Assembly (NCBI RefSeq): GCF_014174275.1
Contig: NZ_JABEQK010000004.1
Span: 124,001-188,000 of the forward strand
Length of the DNA: 64,000 nt
Reading direction: 5' to 3'
Source: Gluconacetobacter takamatsuzukensis
GTDB taxonomy: Bacteria; Pseudomonadota; Alphaproteobacteria; Acetobacterales; Acetobacteraceae
The translations under genes were made by a program, and so were the position numbers. Of the stretch, positions 1 through 8,634 are shown in pieces; position 1 is the stretch's first letter; each line of letters opens with the position of its first letter. Below the pieces are notes generated by a model, which did no database searches, was not told the origin of the DNA, and worked only from the letters and a program-made list of their open reading frames with translations.

Positions 1-311
1 CCGGTCTGAGGCTGCCGTTTCGGCCATGCCGCTGGCTGGTCTGCGGCGGGGGGCGCCATAACCCGGTGCTGATGGACGGGTTGCGGGATGCGCTGGGGGC
101 GGTCGTCGAGCCCGTCGAGGCCGTGGGGTGGCAGGGCGATGCGCTGGAGGCGCAGTGTTTCGGCTTTCTGGCCGCGCGTACCGTGCGCGGGTTGCCGCTC
201 TCGTTTCCCGGAACGACGGGGGTCGGTCGCCCGGTCAGTGGGGGCAGGCTGGAGTGGCGGGGACTGCCCGCCGCCGCGATGCAGGGGGTGGAGCGGCTGC
301 GGCGGCGATAG
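1..311 (+). CDS. anmK: Anhydro-N-acetylmuramic acid kinase, C-terminal part (truncated by window edge)
   Basis: The first complete in-frame codon is at 3 and the reading frame runs to TAG at 309-311, giving about 102 residues of the C-terminus. It contains [11 protein letters not shown], the [16 protein letters not shown] stretch and [14 protein letters not shown], all typical of the AnmK tail in the ASKHA kinase fold (family knowledge). AnmK phosphorylates and opens 1,6-anhydro-MurNAc from recycled cell wall, giving MurNAc-6-phosphate in the cytoplasm. The gene converges with the minus-strand Sel1 gene, with only 4 nt between them. The catalytic N-terminal half lies outside the window, so integrity cannot be judged. 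Confidence 0.85.
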   Translation, partial: GLRLPFRPCRWLVCGGGRHNPVLMDGLRDALGAVVEPVEAVGWQGDALEAQCFGFLAARTVRGLPLSFPGTTGVGRPVSGGRLEWRGLPAAAMQGVERLRRR

Positions 312-315
312 GGCG

Positions 316-1086
316 TCAATCGTGCGTCGGGCGGGGGATGCCGAGGGTGTCCAGCCGGTCGCGCACCTGTTGCAGCAGGGCGGCGTCGCCGTCGGGGCCG
401 AGTGTGTGGAGGGTACGCTCCATCGCCAGCAGCACGTCCGATGTCGCATCGCCCGCCGCGCGGCGCCACCAGTCGAGTGCCTGGGCGTGCTCGCCCATCG
501 CCAGCAGTGCCGAGGCGTAATTATGCTGGCCGCGATAATCGCCGCCTTCGGCTGAACGGCGATACCAGGCGAGGGCCTGGGCCGGATTGCGTTCGGTGTG
601 CCAGCCTTCCTCGGTGAAGCGGGCGACCAGGTTCATGGACTTGGCATGACCGCGTTCGGCGGCGCTGCGGAACAGCGCCAGCGCGCGGCGCAGGTCGGCC
701 GGCATGCCGATGCCGCGCATCGTCATGATGCCCAGATTGTAGCAACCCCAGAGATCGCCCAGGCGGGCCGCCTTTTCGTAGCTGGCGGCGGCGGCCGGGA
801 GGTCGATCGGGCCGCCCCAGCCGAAATGATGGCAGCGGCCCAGCATGTTATGGGCAGGCGCGTAGTCGGCGGAGGCTGCGATTTCGTACCATTTGCGGGC
901 CTGTTGCGGGTCGGACGGCACGTAGATGCTGTCGAGCAGGATGTCGCCCCAGCGCACCTGCTCGGGAACGTGGCCCTGGGTGGCCCGGATGCGGATGTTC
1001 TCGATGAAGTCGGGCAGGGCGGGGGGTGTTTCCCTGGCGCGGCGGCGCCGGAGGGCGGCCTGCTTCAGGCCGTGGAAAATCCGCAT
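316..1086 (-). CDS. Sel1-like repeat (TPR-type) protein of iron-uptake locus
   Basis: A 256-residue protein built of Sel1-type helical repeats. Recurring blocks read A..WYEIAA...APAHNMLGRCHHFGWGG, ALFRSAAERGHAKSMNLVARF and ALAWYRRSAEGG. There is no clear signal peptide; the N-terminus is basic (ALRRRRAR). Sel1 proteins are scaffolds for protein-protein contacts. In Pseudomonas a Sel1 gene sits beside piuA-piuC (known context), and here it is divergent from a piuC homologue. A related Sel1 protein lies at 4702-5391 and shares the GxCxSxN and WYxRxAxGGDxRG patterns, so the two look like paralogues. The exact function is unknown; an accessory role in siderophore-iron handling is inference from context. 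Confidence 0.85.
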   Translation of the reverse strand: MRIFHGLKQAALRRRRARETPPALPDFIENIRIRATQGHVPEQVRWGDILLDSIYVPSDPQQARKWYEIAASADYAPAHNMLGRCHHFGWGGPIDLPAAAASYEKAARLGDLWGCYNLGIMTMRGIGMPADLRRALALFRSAAERGHAKSMNLVARFTEEGWHTERNPAQALAWYRRSAEGGDYRGQHNYASALLAMGEHAQALDWWRRAAGDATSDVLLAMERTLHTLGPDGDAALLQQVRDRLDTLGIPRPTHD

Positions 1087-1152
1087 GTGGTGAGGACCCG
1101 TGACGATTGGACGATTCGCAGTGGGCGCTACAAAACATGGCCGGGTTATTTA

Positions 1153-1173
1153 TGCAATTGATAATCTGTTGCA
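1153..1173. promoter_or_regulatory. Inverted repeat, candidate iron-regulator (Fur-like) operator
   Basis: TGCAA (1153-1157) and TTGCA (1169-1173) flank an AT-rich centre containing TTGATAAT. It lies in the 224-nt gap between the divergent Sel1 gene (start 1086) and piuC (start 1311), the least GC-rich point of that gap. Alphaproteobacterial Fur boxes are often built from such TGCAA/TTGCA halves (family knowledge). No direct evidence of binding can be seen. Confidence 0.35.
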
Positions 1174-1310
1174 ATGAAGCTATTCAGCGACTTTGCCATG
1201 TCGCCCGCACGGCGTGCGTCGGTTTCGCCCGGCCTGCCGATTGTCGAAGCCTGTGCGGGAAACGTCGCTGCCCGTGCCGGACCCTGCCGGCGCCATCAAT
1301 CGAGACCGCC

Positions 1311-1997
1311 ATGCTGCTGCATATCCAGAATGTTCTTTCGCCCGACGAAGTCCTGCACTGTCGTCGCGCGCTTGCCGACGCGACGTGGGCGGACGGCAGG
1401 GTGACGGCGGGGCCGCAATCGGCTTCGGCCAAGAACAACCTTCAGATTCCGCTGGACCATCCGCTGCATCGTTCGCTTGGCGAGATCGTGCTGCGTGCGC
1501 TGGGGCGGAACAATCTGTTCAACAGCGCGGTCGTGCCGCTGCGTGTCGTGCCGCCGCTGTTCAATCGCTATGACGAGGGCATGTCGTTCGGGGCGCATGT
1601 GGACAATGCCATCCGGCCCATCCCCAATTCCGGCGGAATGCGCATCCGCACCGATGTTTCTTCCACGCTCTTCCTGACCGATCCGGAGGAGTATGAGGGG
1701 GGGGAATTGCGGATACACGATGCCTCGGGCGTGCAGGAGATCAAGCTGCCGGCCGGCGACATGATCGTCTACGACACCACGGTGCTGCATGACGTGGCGC
1801 CGGTCAGGCGCGGGAGCCGCTGGGCGTCCTTCTTCTGGACGCAGTCGATGGTACGCGATGTCGAGCGGCGGCGGATCCTGTTCGACCTGGATCGCACGAT
1901 CATGGATCTGCGCACGCGCCTTGCGGATGACGACCCGGCGGTTCTGGAACTGGTGAACTGCTATCATAATCTCATGCGCCAATGGTGCGAACTCTGA
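1311..1997 (+). CDS. piuC: PKHD-type Fe(II)/2-oxoglutarate-dependent hydroxylase (PiuC/YbiX family)
   Basis: 228 residues, matching the usual length of about 225 for PiuC/YbiX. The iron-binding facial triad is visible as H96-x-D98 (FGAHVDNA) and H160 (TVLHDVAP), followed by the 2-oxoglutarate-binding arginine R170 (GSRWASFFW). The ATG at 1311 was chosen because similarity begins at [10 protein letters not shown]; the frame is open upstream but that part looks non-coding. PiuC genes are co-located with catecholate/ferric TonB receptors (E. coli fiu-ybiX, Pseudomonas piuA-piuC). The next gene on this strand is such a receptor, 362 nt downstream. The substrate is unknown; processing of a siderophore or iron complex in the cytoplasm is inferred. 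Confidence 0.9.
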   Translation: MLLHIQNVLSPDEVLHCRRALADATWADGRVTAGPQSASAKNNLQIPLDHPLHRSLGEIVLRALGRNNLFNSAVVPLRVVPPLFNRYDEGMSFGAHVDNAIRPIPNSGGMRIRTDVSSTLFLTDPEEYEGGELRIHDASGVQEIKLPAGDMIVYDTTVLHDVAPVRRGSRWASFFWTQSMVRDVERRRILFDLDRTIMDLRTRLADDDPAVLELVNCYHNLMRQWCEL

Positions 1998-2135
1998 GCG
2001 CCTGACCGGAAACGTGCGCCGGAAGCGACCCGGCGTGCGTCTCCGACCGGGAGTGCCGGAGGATTCGAAGGCCTTCGCGCATGTGGATTCTGTTGCGTTC
2101 CGTCGATCTTCGGAACATCCGCAACAAGGCCTGAT

Positions 2136-2172
2136 GGCCGGAGCCGTGGGCTGGCCGGGGCGGATTTTTTTT
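2136..2172 (+). terminator. Possible intrinsic terminator after piuC
   Basis: A GC-rich imperfect stem (GGCCGGAGCC, then GTG, then GGCTGGCC) is followed by GGGGCGGA and eight consecutive T (2165-2172). The T tract fits rho-independent termination. The stem has a bulge and the spacing to the T run is long, so the call is tentative. It would separate piuC from the receptor gene. Confidence 0.35.
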
Positions 2173-2173
2173 C

Positions 2174-2201
2174 ATCCTGAAAAAACGAATAATTTCAGGA
2201 T
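2174..2201. repeat. Perfect 9-bp inverted repeat upstream of receptor gene
   Basis: ATCCTGAAA (2174-2182) and TTTCAGGAT (2193-2201) are perfectly complementary around a 10-nt AT-rich spacer. It begins one base after the eight-T tract and ends about 70 nt upstream of a TTGACG hexamer at 2274-2279. No U-run follows it on either strand in a terminator-like way, so an operator or part of a regulated leader is as likely as a terminator. Confidence 0.5.
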
Positions 2202-2309
2202 TGACGGGGTTTTTCGACGGCGGTCGGCCGCCGATGGCGGCACGGTAGACGTTTTTTGTCACAAATGAATTTCTTGACGGCTTGTATCTGTCGTGAAACA
2301 TACGACGCA

Positions 2310-2328
2310 AATGCGAGTTGTTCGCATT
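2310..2328 (+). promoter_or_regulatory. Candidate Fur box in the TonB receptor promoter region
   Basis: AATGCGA (2310-2316) and TCGCATT (2322-2328) form a perfect 7-bp dyad around GTTGT, continued by ATCATG. This resembles alphaproteobacterial Fur sites with AATGCGA/TCGCATT halves (family knowledge). A TTGACG hexamer lies 30 nt upstream (2274-2279). The site ends 31 nt before the chosen ATG at 2360, a position where repressor binding would block transcription. Iron repression of the receptor is the inference. Confidence 0.5.
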
Positions 2329-2359
2329 ATCATGTATGGCATCGAGGAAACCCGGACGA

Positions 2360-4687
2360 ATGGGTGTCACTGGAAAATGGCGTGCGGTGCAGCAGGTGGC
2401 GCCCCAGCGCGGTCAGGTCCTGTGTGGTCTGGCGATGGCGATGATCGGGAGCCAGGGGCTGGCGGCGACGCCGGGCGTGGCGTCGTCGGACAAGCTGACC
2501 GACGAGGAAAAGAAGAAGGCGGAACAGGACCGGCCCAATCCGCATCACGAGCATATCGAGGTTGTCGGCCTGTGGCATGAGATGTCGCCGAAATTCACGG
2601 CCTCGCTGCTGGATACGCCCAAGAGCGTTTCGATCATCTCGCGCCAGTTGCTGACCCAGACCGCGTCGAACACGCTGGCCGATGCGCTGCGCAACGTGCC
2701 CGGCATTACGATGGGTGCGGGCGAGGGCGGGAATCCGGTCGGGGACCGGCCGTTCCTGCGCGGTTTCGACGCGCAGTCGAGCACCTTCGTCGACGGGTTG
2801 CGCGATGTGGGCGCGCAGTCGCGCGAGACGTTCAACGTGGAATCGATCGAGGTGGTCAAGGGCGATACCGGCTCGATCGCCGGGCGCGGCGGGGCCGGCG
2901 GTGCGATCCTGATCAACACCAAGATGCCCACGCTGAAGAATGCGATCGATGCCAATCTGGGCTTCGGCAATGCCGACTACAAGCGCGGCACGTTCGACGG
3001 CAACTGGCGGATTACGGATACCGGGGCGTTCCGCCTGAACCTGATGGGCGACGACCAGGGCGTGGCCGGGCGCGGACCCACCCATTATCGGCGTTTCGGC
3101 GTGGCGCCGTCGGTATCGTTCGGGCTGGGCACGCCCAACCGCGTGACCGTGATGTATTACCACATGCAGAATGACGATCTGCCCGATGTCGGTATTCCCT
3201 ACAACAACCCGACCTTCAACGCGCGCACCGATGGCGCGCAGCGGGTGATGGCGACGGGAAGCGGGGCGCCGGTCAAGGTGCCGTTCGATACCTGGTACGG
3301 GCTGGAAAATCGGGATGCCAACCAGGACGGCATCGACATGGGTACGTTGCGGCTGGAGCATGATTTCAGCAGCACGCTGCATCTGCGCAATACGACGCGC
3401 TATTCCGAAACGACCCAGAACGACCGCTGGACGATGCCGGACGACAGCCAGGGCAATATCTATTACGGCTATGTCTATCGCCGCCTGAACAGCCGTATCT
3501 CGACCTTCGATACCGCGACCAACCAGACCGATTTCTACGGGTCGTTCGACCTGGCGGGATTCAAGAACCAGTTTGCGACCGGCGCGGAGTTTACGCGCGA
3601 GCAGGGCAAGAACGATACGTATACGGCCACCGTGAACGGACAGGCCGTGACGTCGGGCACCAATTTCACACATTGCGCGACCGCGCTGGCCTTTTCGTCG
3701 GGCACCTGTACCTCGCTGCTCAACCCGGATCCGGGCCAGTTGTGGACGGGCGACCTGAAGCATACGGGCAACCCGAACAGCACGCGCTTCGATACCAAGG
3801 CCGTCTATCTGTTCGATACGATCACGCTGCTGAAGCAGCTCCAGGCCAATGTCGGCGTGCGCTACGACAATGTGCAGAGCACCTATCGCTCGGCCGCGGG
3901 CGAGTATGGGCGCGGGGACAATCTGTTCACCTACCAGGGGGCGCTGGTCTACAAGCCGCGTTCCAACGGGTCGATCTATGCGTCCTATGCCACGTCCGCG
4001 ATCCCGCCGGGCAATTCGGTCGGGCAGGGATCGGACGATATCAGCCTGGGCGCGGACCGGTCGGGTAATATCGGGTCGGTCCTGAAGCCGGAGCGGGACC
4101 GGACGATCGAGGTCGGCACCAAGTGGAACGTGCTGCATAACCGGCTGCTGGTCAGCGGTGCGCTGTTTCAGATCGATGCCACCAATTTCAAGATCACGAC
4201 GGCGACAGGCGGGATCGACAATGGCGGCACCAAGCGGGTTCGCGGTTTCGAGATCGGGCTGAACGGGCAGATTACCCGCGAGTGGGCGATCAATGCCGGG
4301 TACAGCTATCTGGATGCGCGGCTGATCAAGGCCGGTGGTGCCGGTGCCGCCAACGGGCTGATGGATGGGCGCCATGCCCCGAACACGCCCGCGAACAGTC
4401 TGGCGTTGTGGACGACCTATCGCATCATCAAGCCCGTCACGCTTGGGGCCGGCGTTTACTACATGAGCAAGGTCTACGGCACGGATTCGCCGACCGCGCC
4501 GAAATTCGTGCCCGGCTACTGGCGGTTCGACTTCATGGCCACCTACAAGTTCATGAAGCATTACAGCCTGCAGCTGAACATGCAGAACCTGGCCAACATG
4601 CGCTATTTCACTCAGGCCTACACCACGCATTACGCGATGCAGGCGCCGGGGCGCACGGCGCTGGTCAACCTGAACGTTCATTTCTGA
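2360..4687 (+). CDS. TonB-dependent siderophore receptor (Fiu/PiuA-like)
   Basis: Outer-membrane receptor of about 775 residues. The leader (residues 1-36) has a hydrophobic core ending at GLAA. The plug domain follows with SVSIISRQLL, NVPGITMG, FLRGFDAQ and IEVVKGDTGSIAGRGGAGG, then a 22-strand-type barrel ending in a terminal phenylalanine (NLNVHF), the BamA signal. The ATG at 2360 was preferred over 2318 and 2336 because GAGGAAA lies about 10 nt upstream. A neighbouring PiuC homologue and Sel1 proteins place it with the Fiu/PiuA catecholate-iron receptors; the substrate itself is inferred. Likely iron-repressed through the dyad at 2310-2328. Confidence 0.9.
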   Translation: MGVTGKWRAVQQVAPQRGQVLCGLAMAMIGSQGLAATPGVASSDKLTDEEKKKAEQDRPNPHHEHIEVVGLWHEMSPKFTASLLDTPKSVSIISRQLLTQTASNTLADALRNVPGITMGAGEGGNPVGDRPFLRGFDAQSSTFVDGLRDVGAQSRETFNVESIEVVKGDTGSIAGRGGAGGAILINTKMPTLKNAIDANLGFGNADYKRGTFDGNWRITDTGAFRLNLMGDDQGVAGRGPTHYRRFGVAPSVSFGLGTPNRVTVMYYHMQNDDLPDVGIPYNNPTFNARTDGAQRVMATGSGAPVKVPFDTWYGLENRDANQDGIDMGTLRLEHDFSSTLHLRNTTRYSETTQNDRWTMPDDSQGNIYYGYVYRRLNSRISTFDTATNQTDFYGSFDLAGFKNQFATGAEFTREQGKNDTYTATVNGQAVTSGTNFTHCATALAFSSGTCTSLLNPDPGQLWTGDLKHTGNPNSTRFDTKAVYLFDTITLLKQLQANVGVRYDNVQSTYRSAAGEYGRGDNLFTYQGALVYKPRSNGSIYASYATSAIPPGNSVGQGSDDISLGADRSGNIGSVLKPERDRTIEVGTKWNVLHNRLLVSGALFQIDATNFKITTATGGIDNGGTKRVRGFEIGLNGQITREWAINAGYSYLDARLIKAGGAGAANGLMDGRHAPNTPANSLALWTTYRIIKPVTLGAGVYYMSKVYGTDSPTAPKFVPGYWRFDFMATYKFMKHYSLQLNMQNLANMRYFTQAYTTHYAMQAPGRTALVNLNVHF

Positions 4688-4701
4688 GCGGGCGGGCGCC
4701 C

Positions 4702-5391
4702 ATGCAGGATGCCGCCGCGATGCCGGAGGCCGAACGAGATGCGGCGGCGGCCAGTGTCGCGACGATCTGCGACCTGGCCGGCGGCGGGCTGGCCGATGCG
4801 CAACTGGCGCTTGGGCAGATCCTGCTGGACGGTACCTTGCTGCCGCGTGACGCGCGTGCCGCCCTGGGCTGGTTTCTGGCGGCGGCGCGGCAGGGCGATG
4901 CCATGGGGTGCAACATGGTCGGCCGGTGCTGCGAACTGGGCTGGGGGATGCCGGCCGCGCCCGCCGAGGCGATGCGCTGGTATCGTCGTGCCGCGTGCGC
5001 CGGCCTGGACTGGGGCATGTACAATTATGCCACCGGCCTGACCCTGGGCTGGGACGGGCCGCCAGACCATGCGCGGGCCCTGGCCTGGTTCCGCCGGGCC
5101 GCCGCGCGAGGACATTGCAAATCCTTCAACATCATCGGCGGCTTTTACGAAGATGGGTGGGCCGTGACGAGGGACCTGGACCAGGCGCGGGCATGGTATG
5201 CCCGCGCCGCCGATGGCGGGGATTTTCGCGGGCATTTCAATTTCGGGCGATTCCTGCTGACCGAGGGGCAGCAGGCCCGGGCGCGGTGGCATTTCGAGAG
5301 AGCGCGCGAGGGGGCGACGCCGGGTTTTCTGGCGCGGATGGAGCAGTTTCTTGCGGAGGGTCCGGCGCCAGAACGGGATCAGACGGAGTAA
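4702..5391 (+). CDS. Sel1-like repeat protein, second copy in iron-uptake locus
   Basis: 229 residues, beginning 14 nt after the receptor stop and therefore probably co-transcribed with it. The ATG at 4702 opens [11 protein letters not shown]. Sel1 repeats are seen as [56 protein letters not shown] and [16 protein letters not shown]. It resembles the Sel1 gene at 316-1086, suggesting duplication around the piuC-receptor pair. Its last 13 nt overlap the degraded glnA on the other strand, so the stop codon lies in sequence that once encoded the end of GlnA. Function is unknown; an accessory role in iron uptake is inferred. Confidence 0.85.
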   Translation: MQDAAAMPEAERDAAAASVATICDLAGGGLADAQLALGQILLDGTLLPRDARAALGWFLAAARQGDAMGCNMVGRCCELGWGMPAAPAEAMRWYRRAACAGLDWGMYNYATGLTLGWDGPPDHARALAWFRRAAARGHCKSFNIIGGFYEDGWAVTRDLDQARAWYARAADGGDFRGHFNFGRFLLTEGQQARARWHFERAREGATPGFLARMEQFLAEGPAPERDQTE

Positions 5392-5835
5392 TACATCGCG
5401 AACTCGACCGGATGCGGCGTGTGCTCGAACGTGAACACTTCCTGCCACTTCAGGTCGATATAGCTCTCGATCTGGTCCTTGGTGAACACGCCGCCGGCGA
5501 GCAGGAACTCATGGTCAGCATGGCGGCGAAGGCCAGGTAGGGGTTGGCGGTCGGGTCGGGGAACCGCACCTCGACGCGCCTGGCCCTGGGGCTGGTCGCG
5601 TAGGGGATACGGCACGAGGCCGAGCGGTTGCGCGCCGGGGCCTTCGATGCTGTCGAGCTGATAGATGCCGAAATTCGGGCCGGTGCCGAACTTGACGTTG
5701 TCGAAGATGAAGAATTCGGCTTCCGGACTGAAGAAGGCGGTATCGCCCCAAGCCGGTCGACTTCAGGTACGCCTCGGCCAGCTTGGCGGTGGAGCGCAGC
5801 GCGGTTTCGACGTGGGGATCCTGTTGTCGGAACAT
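5379..5835 (-). pseudogene. glnA: Glutamine synthetase type I remnant with internal deletions and frameshifts
   Basis: Read on the minus strand, pieces of GlnA follow each other in the correct order but in different frames. First is [17 protein letters not shown] (near 5740-5790). After one extra G in the G4 tract at 5746-5749 comes [18 protein letters not shown] and on to YQLDSIEGP. There is a jump of roughly 200 residues to [15 protein letters not shown] and [23 protein letters not shown] second jump leads to [29 protein letters not shown] and TGA. Under a third of the usual 469 residues remain and the core active site is missing. It lies behind glnK-amtB and the barrel gene on the same strand. 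A functional glnA must exist elsewhere (inference). Confidence 0.88.
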
Positions 5836-5892
5836 CGGCGCGGCCTCTACCTGCGTCTCAGGGCCCGATGCGTGCGCCGCTGGGTCGGGTTT

Positions 5893-7167
5893 TCAGAAAC
5901 CGAGTACGCCGTCCATCCCGAAGGTGAAGACACCGGTGTTGCGACCGTCATTGAACGGGGAGGTGCCGTTGAGCGAGCGGTCGAAGCGGATTTCGGGGCG
6001 GAGTTCGAAGACGCGGAGCCCGTGGCCCAGGGTCGGCCTGTAGGTCACGCCCAGCGTCAATGCGCCGTAGGTGGTGGGAGGCGCTGCCTCGACCGGCACC
6101 GATGCGCCGGAGAAGGCGCGCATGTAGGCGGTGTTGTCCAGGAAGCTGAGGACGAACTGGCCGGTATTGTCGCGATAGATCTCACCGCGATAGTTGAAGG
6201 TGAGGGAGGGGGTGATCTTGTAGCTCAGGAAGCTGACGAAACTGTAGGTATCGGCGCGCAAGCCTTCGTCGTGCAGGTAATTGAACTCGCCCGTTACCGA
6301 CAGTTTGTCGGTGACCTGGTAGGCGGCGTTGATGTCGTTCCAGTACCGCATGTCGCTGTCGGCGCGCCGCCCGAAGGCTGCGACGGCGTTTTCCGGACCG
6401 ATGCGGCTGAGTTCGATGATATTCAGCTTGCCGCCGGCAAGCCCGTTGAGGTTGAAGCCGAAATAGCCCGCGGCCTCGTGATTGGGATCGCTCTTGCCGA
6501 AGGTGGTCTGGTTGCCGGTGTCGACGCCGAAGGTGACGTCGAGCAGCGGGATGACATGCCATTTGAACATCGCGCCGACATGTTCGAACGGCACCGAATA
6601 TTCGGACGTATAGGCGAGCGTGTAGAAGGGGCGGGTCGTCGGGTCGAGGGTTTCGACTCCCATCGGGGCCTGGAGGATGCCGGCCTGCATGTCCAGCCCG
6701 CCGCCGGTCAGCCAGGGCAGGTGCACATCGACATGGGCCTGGGCGGGAATAAGCTGGTAGCGGTTGGAGAATGCGTGGTCGGAGACGCCCAGCAGGTGGT
6801 AGTAGCGTGCGTCGGAGCCGTAGAGCCCTTCGAGCGTGAAGCCGATCTGATATTCGCTCTTGCCCGGGTCGATGGCCTTGGAGAGCGTGAATTCGAGCTG
6901 GTTGAGCTGGACCTGGTTGGCGTGGTCGGCGAGGAAGTTGCCGAAATTGATCCCGTTATCGGGGCGGGCCGGATTGGCCATGATCCCGCCTTCGATCTGT
7001 CCGACCAGGGTGACGTCGTTCAGCCATTGCGAGAACCCGTCCTTTCCCGTCGTGTTGCCGAAGATCGCTACCTGTGCTTGGGCGCAAACTGGAAGAAGAA
7101 AGCCACCGACCGCAAGGAAAAGTGACACATATCCAGAGATGGCAGATCTGTTTCGGGGGTCCGACAC
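5893..7167 (-). CDS. Outer-membrane beta-barrel (porin-like) protein linked to amtB
   Basis: 424 residues with a signal peptide (hydrophobic VSLFLAVGGFLLPVCAQA, likely cut before QVAIFG). Alternating hydrophobic, aromatic-rich beta strands follow, and the chain ends in phenylalanine (DGVLGF), as barrel proteins do. The GTG at 7167 is chosen because GAGGA lies 8 nt upstream and it gives a proper signal peptide; the ATG at 7174 is out of frame. It follows amtB by 81 nt on the same strand. That gap holds a 10-bp hairpin with one mismatch (7190-7216). Unrelated putative porins accompany glnK-amtB in Pseudomonas, so a role in nitrogen-compound entry is a reasonable inference. Substrate unknown. 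Confidence 0.75.
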   Translation of the reverse strand: MSDPRNRSAISGYVSLFLAVGGFLLPVCAQAQVAIFGNTTGKDGFSQWLNDVTLVGQIEGGIMANPARPDNGINFGNFLADHANQVQLNQLEFTLSKAIDPGKSEYQIGFTLEGLYGSDARYYHLLGVSDHAFSNRYQLIPAQAHVDVHLPWLTGGGLDMQAGILQAPMGVETLDPTTRPFYTLAYTSEYSVPFEHVGAMFKWHVIPLLDVTFGVDTGNQTTFGKSDPNHEAAGYFGFNLNGLAGGKLNIIELSRIGPENAVAAFGRRADSDMRYWNDINAAYQVTDKLSVTGEFNYLHDEGLRADTYSFVSFLSYKITPSLTFNYRGEIYRDNTGQFVLSFLDNTAYMRAFSGASVPVEAAPPTTYGALTLGVTYRPTLGHGLRVFELRPEIRFDRSLNGTSPFNDGRNTGVFTFGMDGVLGF

Positions 7168-7248
7168 GCTTCATTTCCTCTCTTTGTCGAGAGGGAGGAT
7201 ATAGCGTCCCCCCTCTTTATTGTAGGAACCGCGTCTGAATTTTGGTGG

Positions 7249-8634
7249 TCAGCTGATGCGTTCTCCGTGCAGGGTCATGTCCAGCCCTTCATCTTCCTGA
7301 TCCGCCGTGACGCGCAGGCCGATGGTCAGGTCGACGAGCTTGAGCAGGACGAAGGTCGCGATGCCGCACCAGACGATGGTGATGCCCACGGCCTTGGCCT
7401 GGGTGACGAATTGCGCGAACGAGCCGACGACCCCGCCGGGATTGGCATCGGTGGCCGAAAGCGGGCCGTAGGCGAATACGCCGGTCAGCAGCGCGCCGAC
7501 GATGCCGCCGATGCCGTGCACGCCGAATGCGTCCAGACTGTCGTCATAGCCCAGCATGTGCTTCAGCGAGGTGGCGGCCCAGTAGCAGACCACGCCGGCC
7601 ACGATGCCGATGATCAGCGCGCTGCCCGGCAGCACGAAGCCCGCCGCCGGGGTGATGGCCACCAGGCCCGCGACGGCGCCCGAGATGATGCCCAGCACGG
7701 TCGGCTTGCCGGTGCGGGCCCATTCGGCCAGCATCCAGCCCAGGCCGGCGGCGGCGGTGGCGATCTGCGTCGTCGCCATGGCCATGCCGGCGCGCCCGTT
7801 GGCACCGACGGCCGAGCCGGCATTGAAGCCGAACCAGCCCACCCACAGCAGCGAGGCGCCGATGACGGCATAGGTGAGGTTGAAGGGCGACAGGTCGTCC
7901 TGGCCGTAGCCGCGACGCTTGCCCAGCACCAGCGCCGTGACCAGGCCGGCGATACCGGCATTGATATGGACCACGGTGCCGCCCGCGAAATCGATGGCGC
8001 CCAGGCCCGCGACCCAGCCCAGCGGGCTCCAGACCCAGTGGGCGACCGGCGCGTAGACGATCAGCGACCACAGGACGGTAAAGACGCACAGGGCGCTGAA
8101 CTTCATGCGCTCGGCGAACGCGCCGGCGATCAGGGCGGGGGTGATGATGGCGAAGGTCATCTGGAACATCATCCAGATGCTTTCGGGAATCGTCATCGTG
8201 ACCGCGTTGGGGGTGCCCGCGCCCATGGTGAAGCCGATATCCGCACCCTTGGCGATATGGGCGCCGATGCCGTTGAGCATGAAGCGCGACAGGTCGCCGA
8301 TATAGGGCGTGCCGGTGCCGAAGGCGAGGCTGTAGCCGGCCACCATCCAGACGACGGTGATGATGCAGCAGATGGCGAAGGACTGCATCAGCGTGGCCAG
8401 CACGTTCTTGCGCCGGACCATGCCGGCATAGAACAGGGCCAGGCCCGGGATCGTCATCATCAGCACCAGCGCCGTGCTGGCCAGCATCCACGACGTGTCG
8501 CCGGTGTCGATCGCCGGCGGCGCGTCGGCCGCGAGCGCAGGCGTGGACAGGGCAAGGAGGGGGAGCAGGGGAACAAGGGCCCCGATCCACCCTGCATGCC
8601 GGAAAGCTGGGATCTTGAAAGAGGGGCTTTTCAT
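7249..8634 (-). CDS. amtB: Ammonium transporter AmtB
   Basis: 461 residues: a cleavable signal peptide (residues 1-35, ending STPALAA) and eleven membrane segments. The pore twin histidines are visible in GGTVVHINAG and FGVHGIGG, and the Amt signature is present as FAGGTVVH. The C-terminal tail (QEDEGLDMTLHGE) is the usual GlnK-docking extension. AmtB conducts ammonium/ammonia across the inner membrane under nitrogen limitation. The start codon overlaps the end of glnK by 4 nt (ATGA, 8631-8634), so the two are translationally coupled. Regulation by NtrC is expected from the family, and ntrBC lies about 24 kb away in this window. Confidence 0.96.
   Translation of the reverse strand: MKSPSFKIPAFRHAGWIGALVPLLPLLALSTPALAADAPPAIDTGDTSWMLASTALVLMMTIPGLALFYAGMVRRKNVLATLMQSFAICCIITVVWMVAGYSLAFGTGTPYIGDLSRFMLNGIGAHIAKGADIGFTMGAGTPNAVTMTIPESIWMMFQMTFAIITPALIAGAFAERMKFSALCVFTVLWSLIVYAPVAHWVWSPLGWVAGLGAIDFAGGTVVHINAGIAGLVTALVLGKRRGYGQDDLSPFNLTYAVIGASLLWVGWFGFNAGSAVGANGRAGMAMATTQIATAAAGLGWMLAEWARTGKPTVLGIISGAVAGLVAITPAAGFVLPGSALIIGIVAGVVCYWAATSLKHMLGYDDSLDAFGVHGIGGIVGALLTGVFAYGPLSATDANPGGVVGSFAQFVTQAKAVGITIVWCGIATFVLLKLVDLTIGLRVTADQEDEGLDMTLHGERIS

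Noticed and set aside
2330-4681. 783-codon open frame antisense to the TonB receptor
   Set aside because: High-GC mirror frame of a real gene; His/Arg/Gly-rich composition, no domain, and the sense strand encodes an obvious receptor.
5665-7125. 486-codon plus-strand frame opposite the barrel gene
   Set aside because: Mirror of the minus-strand barrel gene and glnA remnant, both of which have clear protein features.
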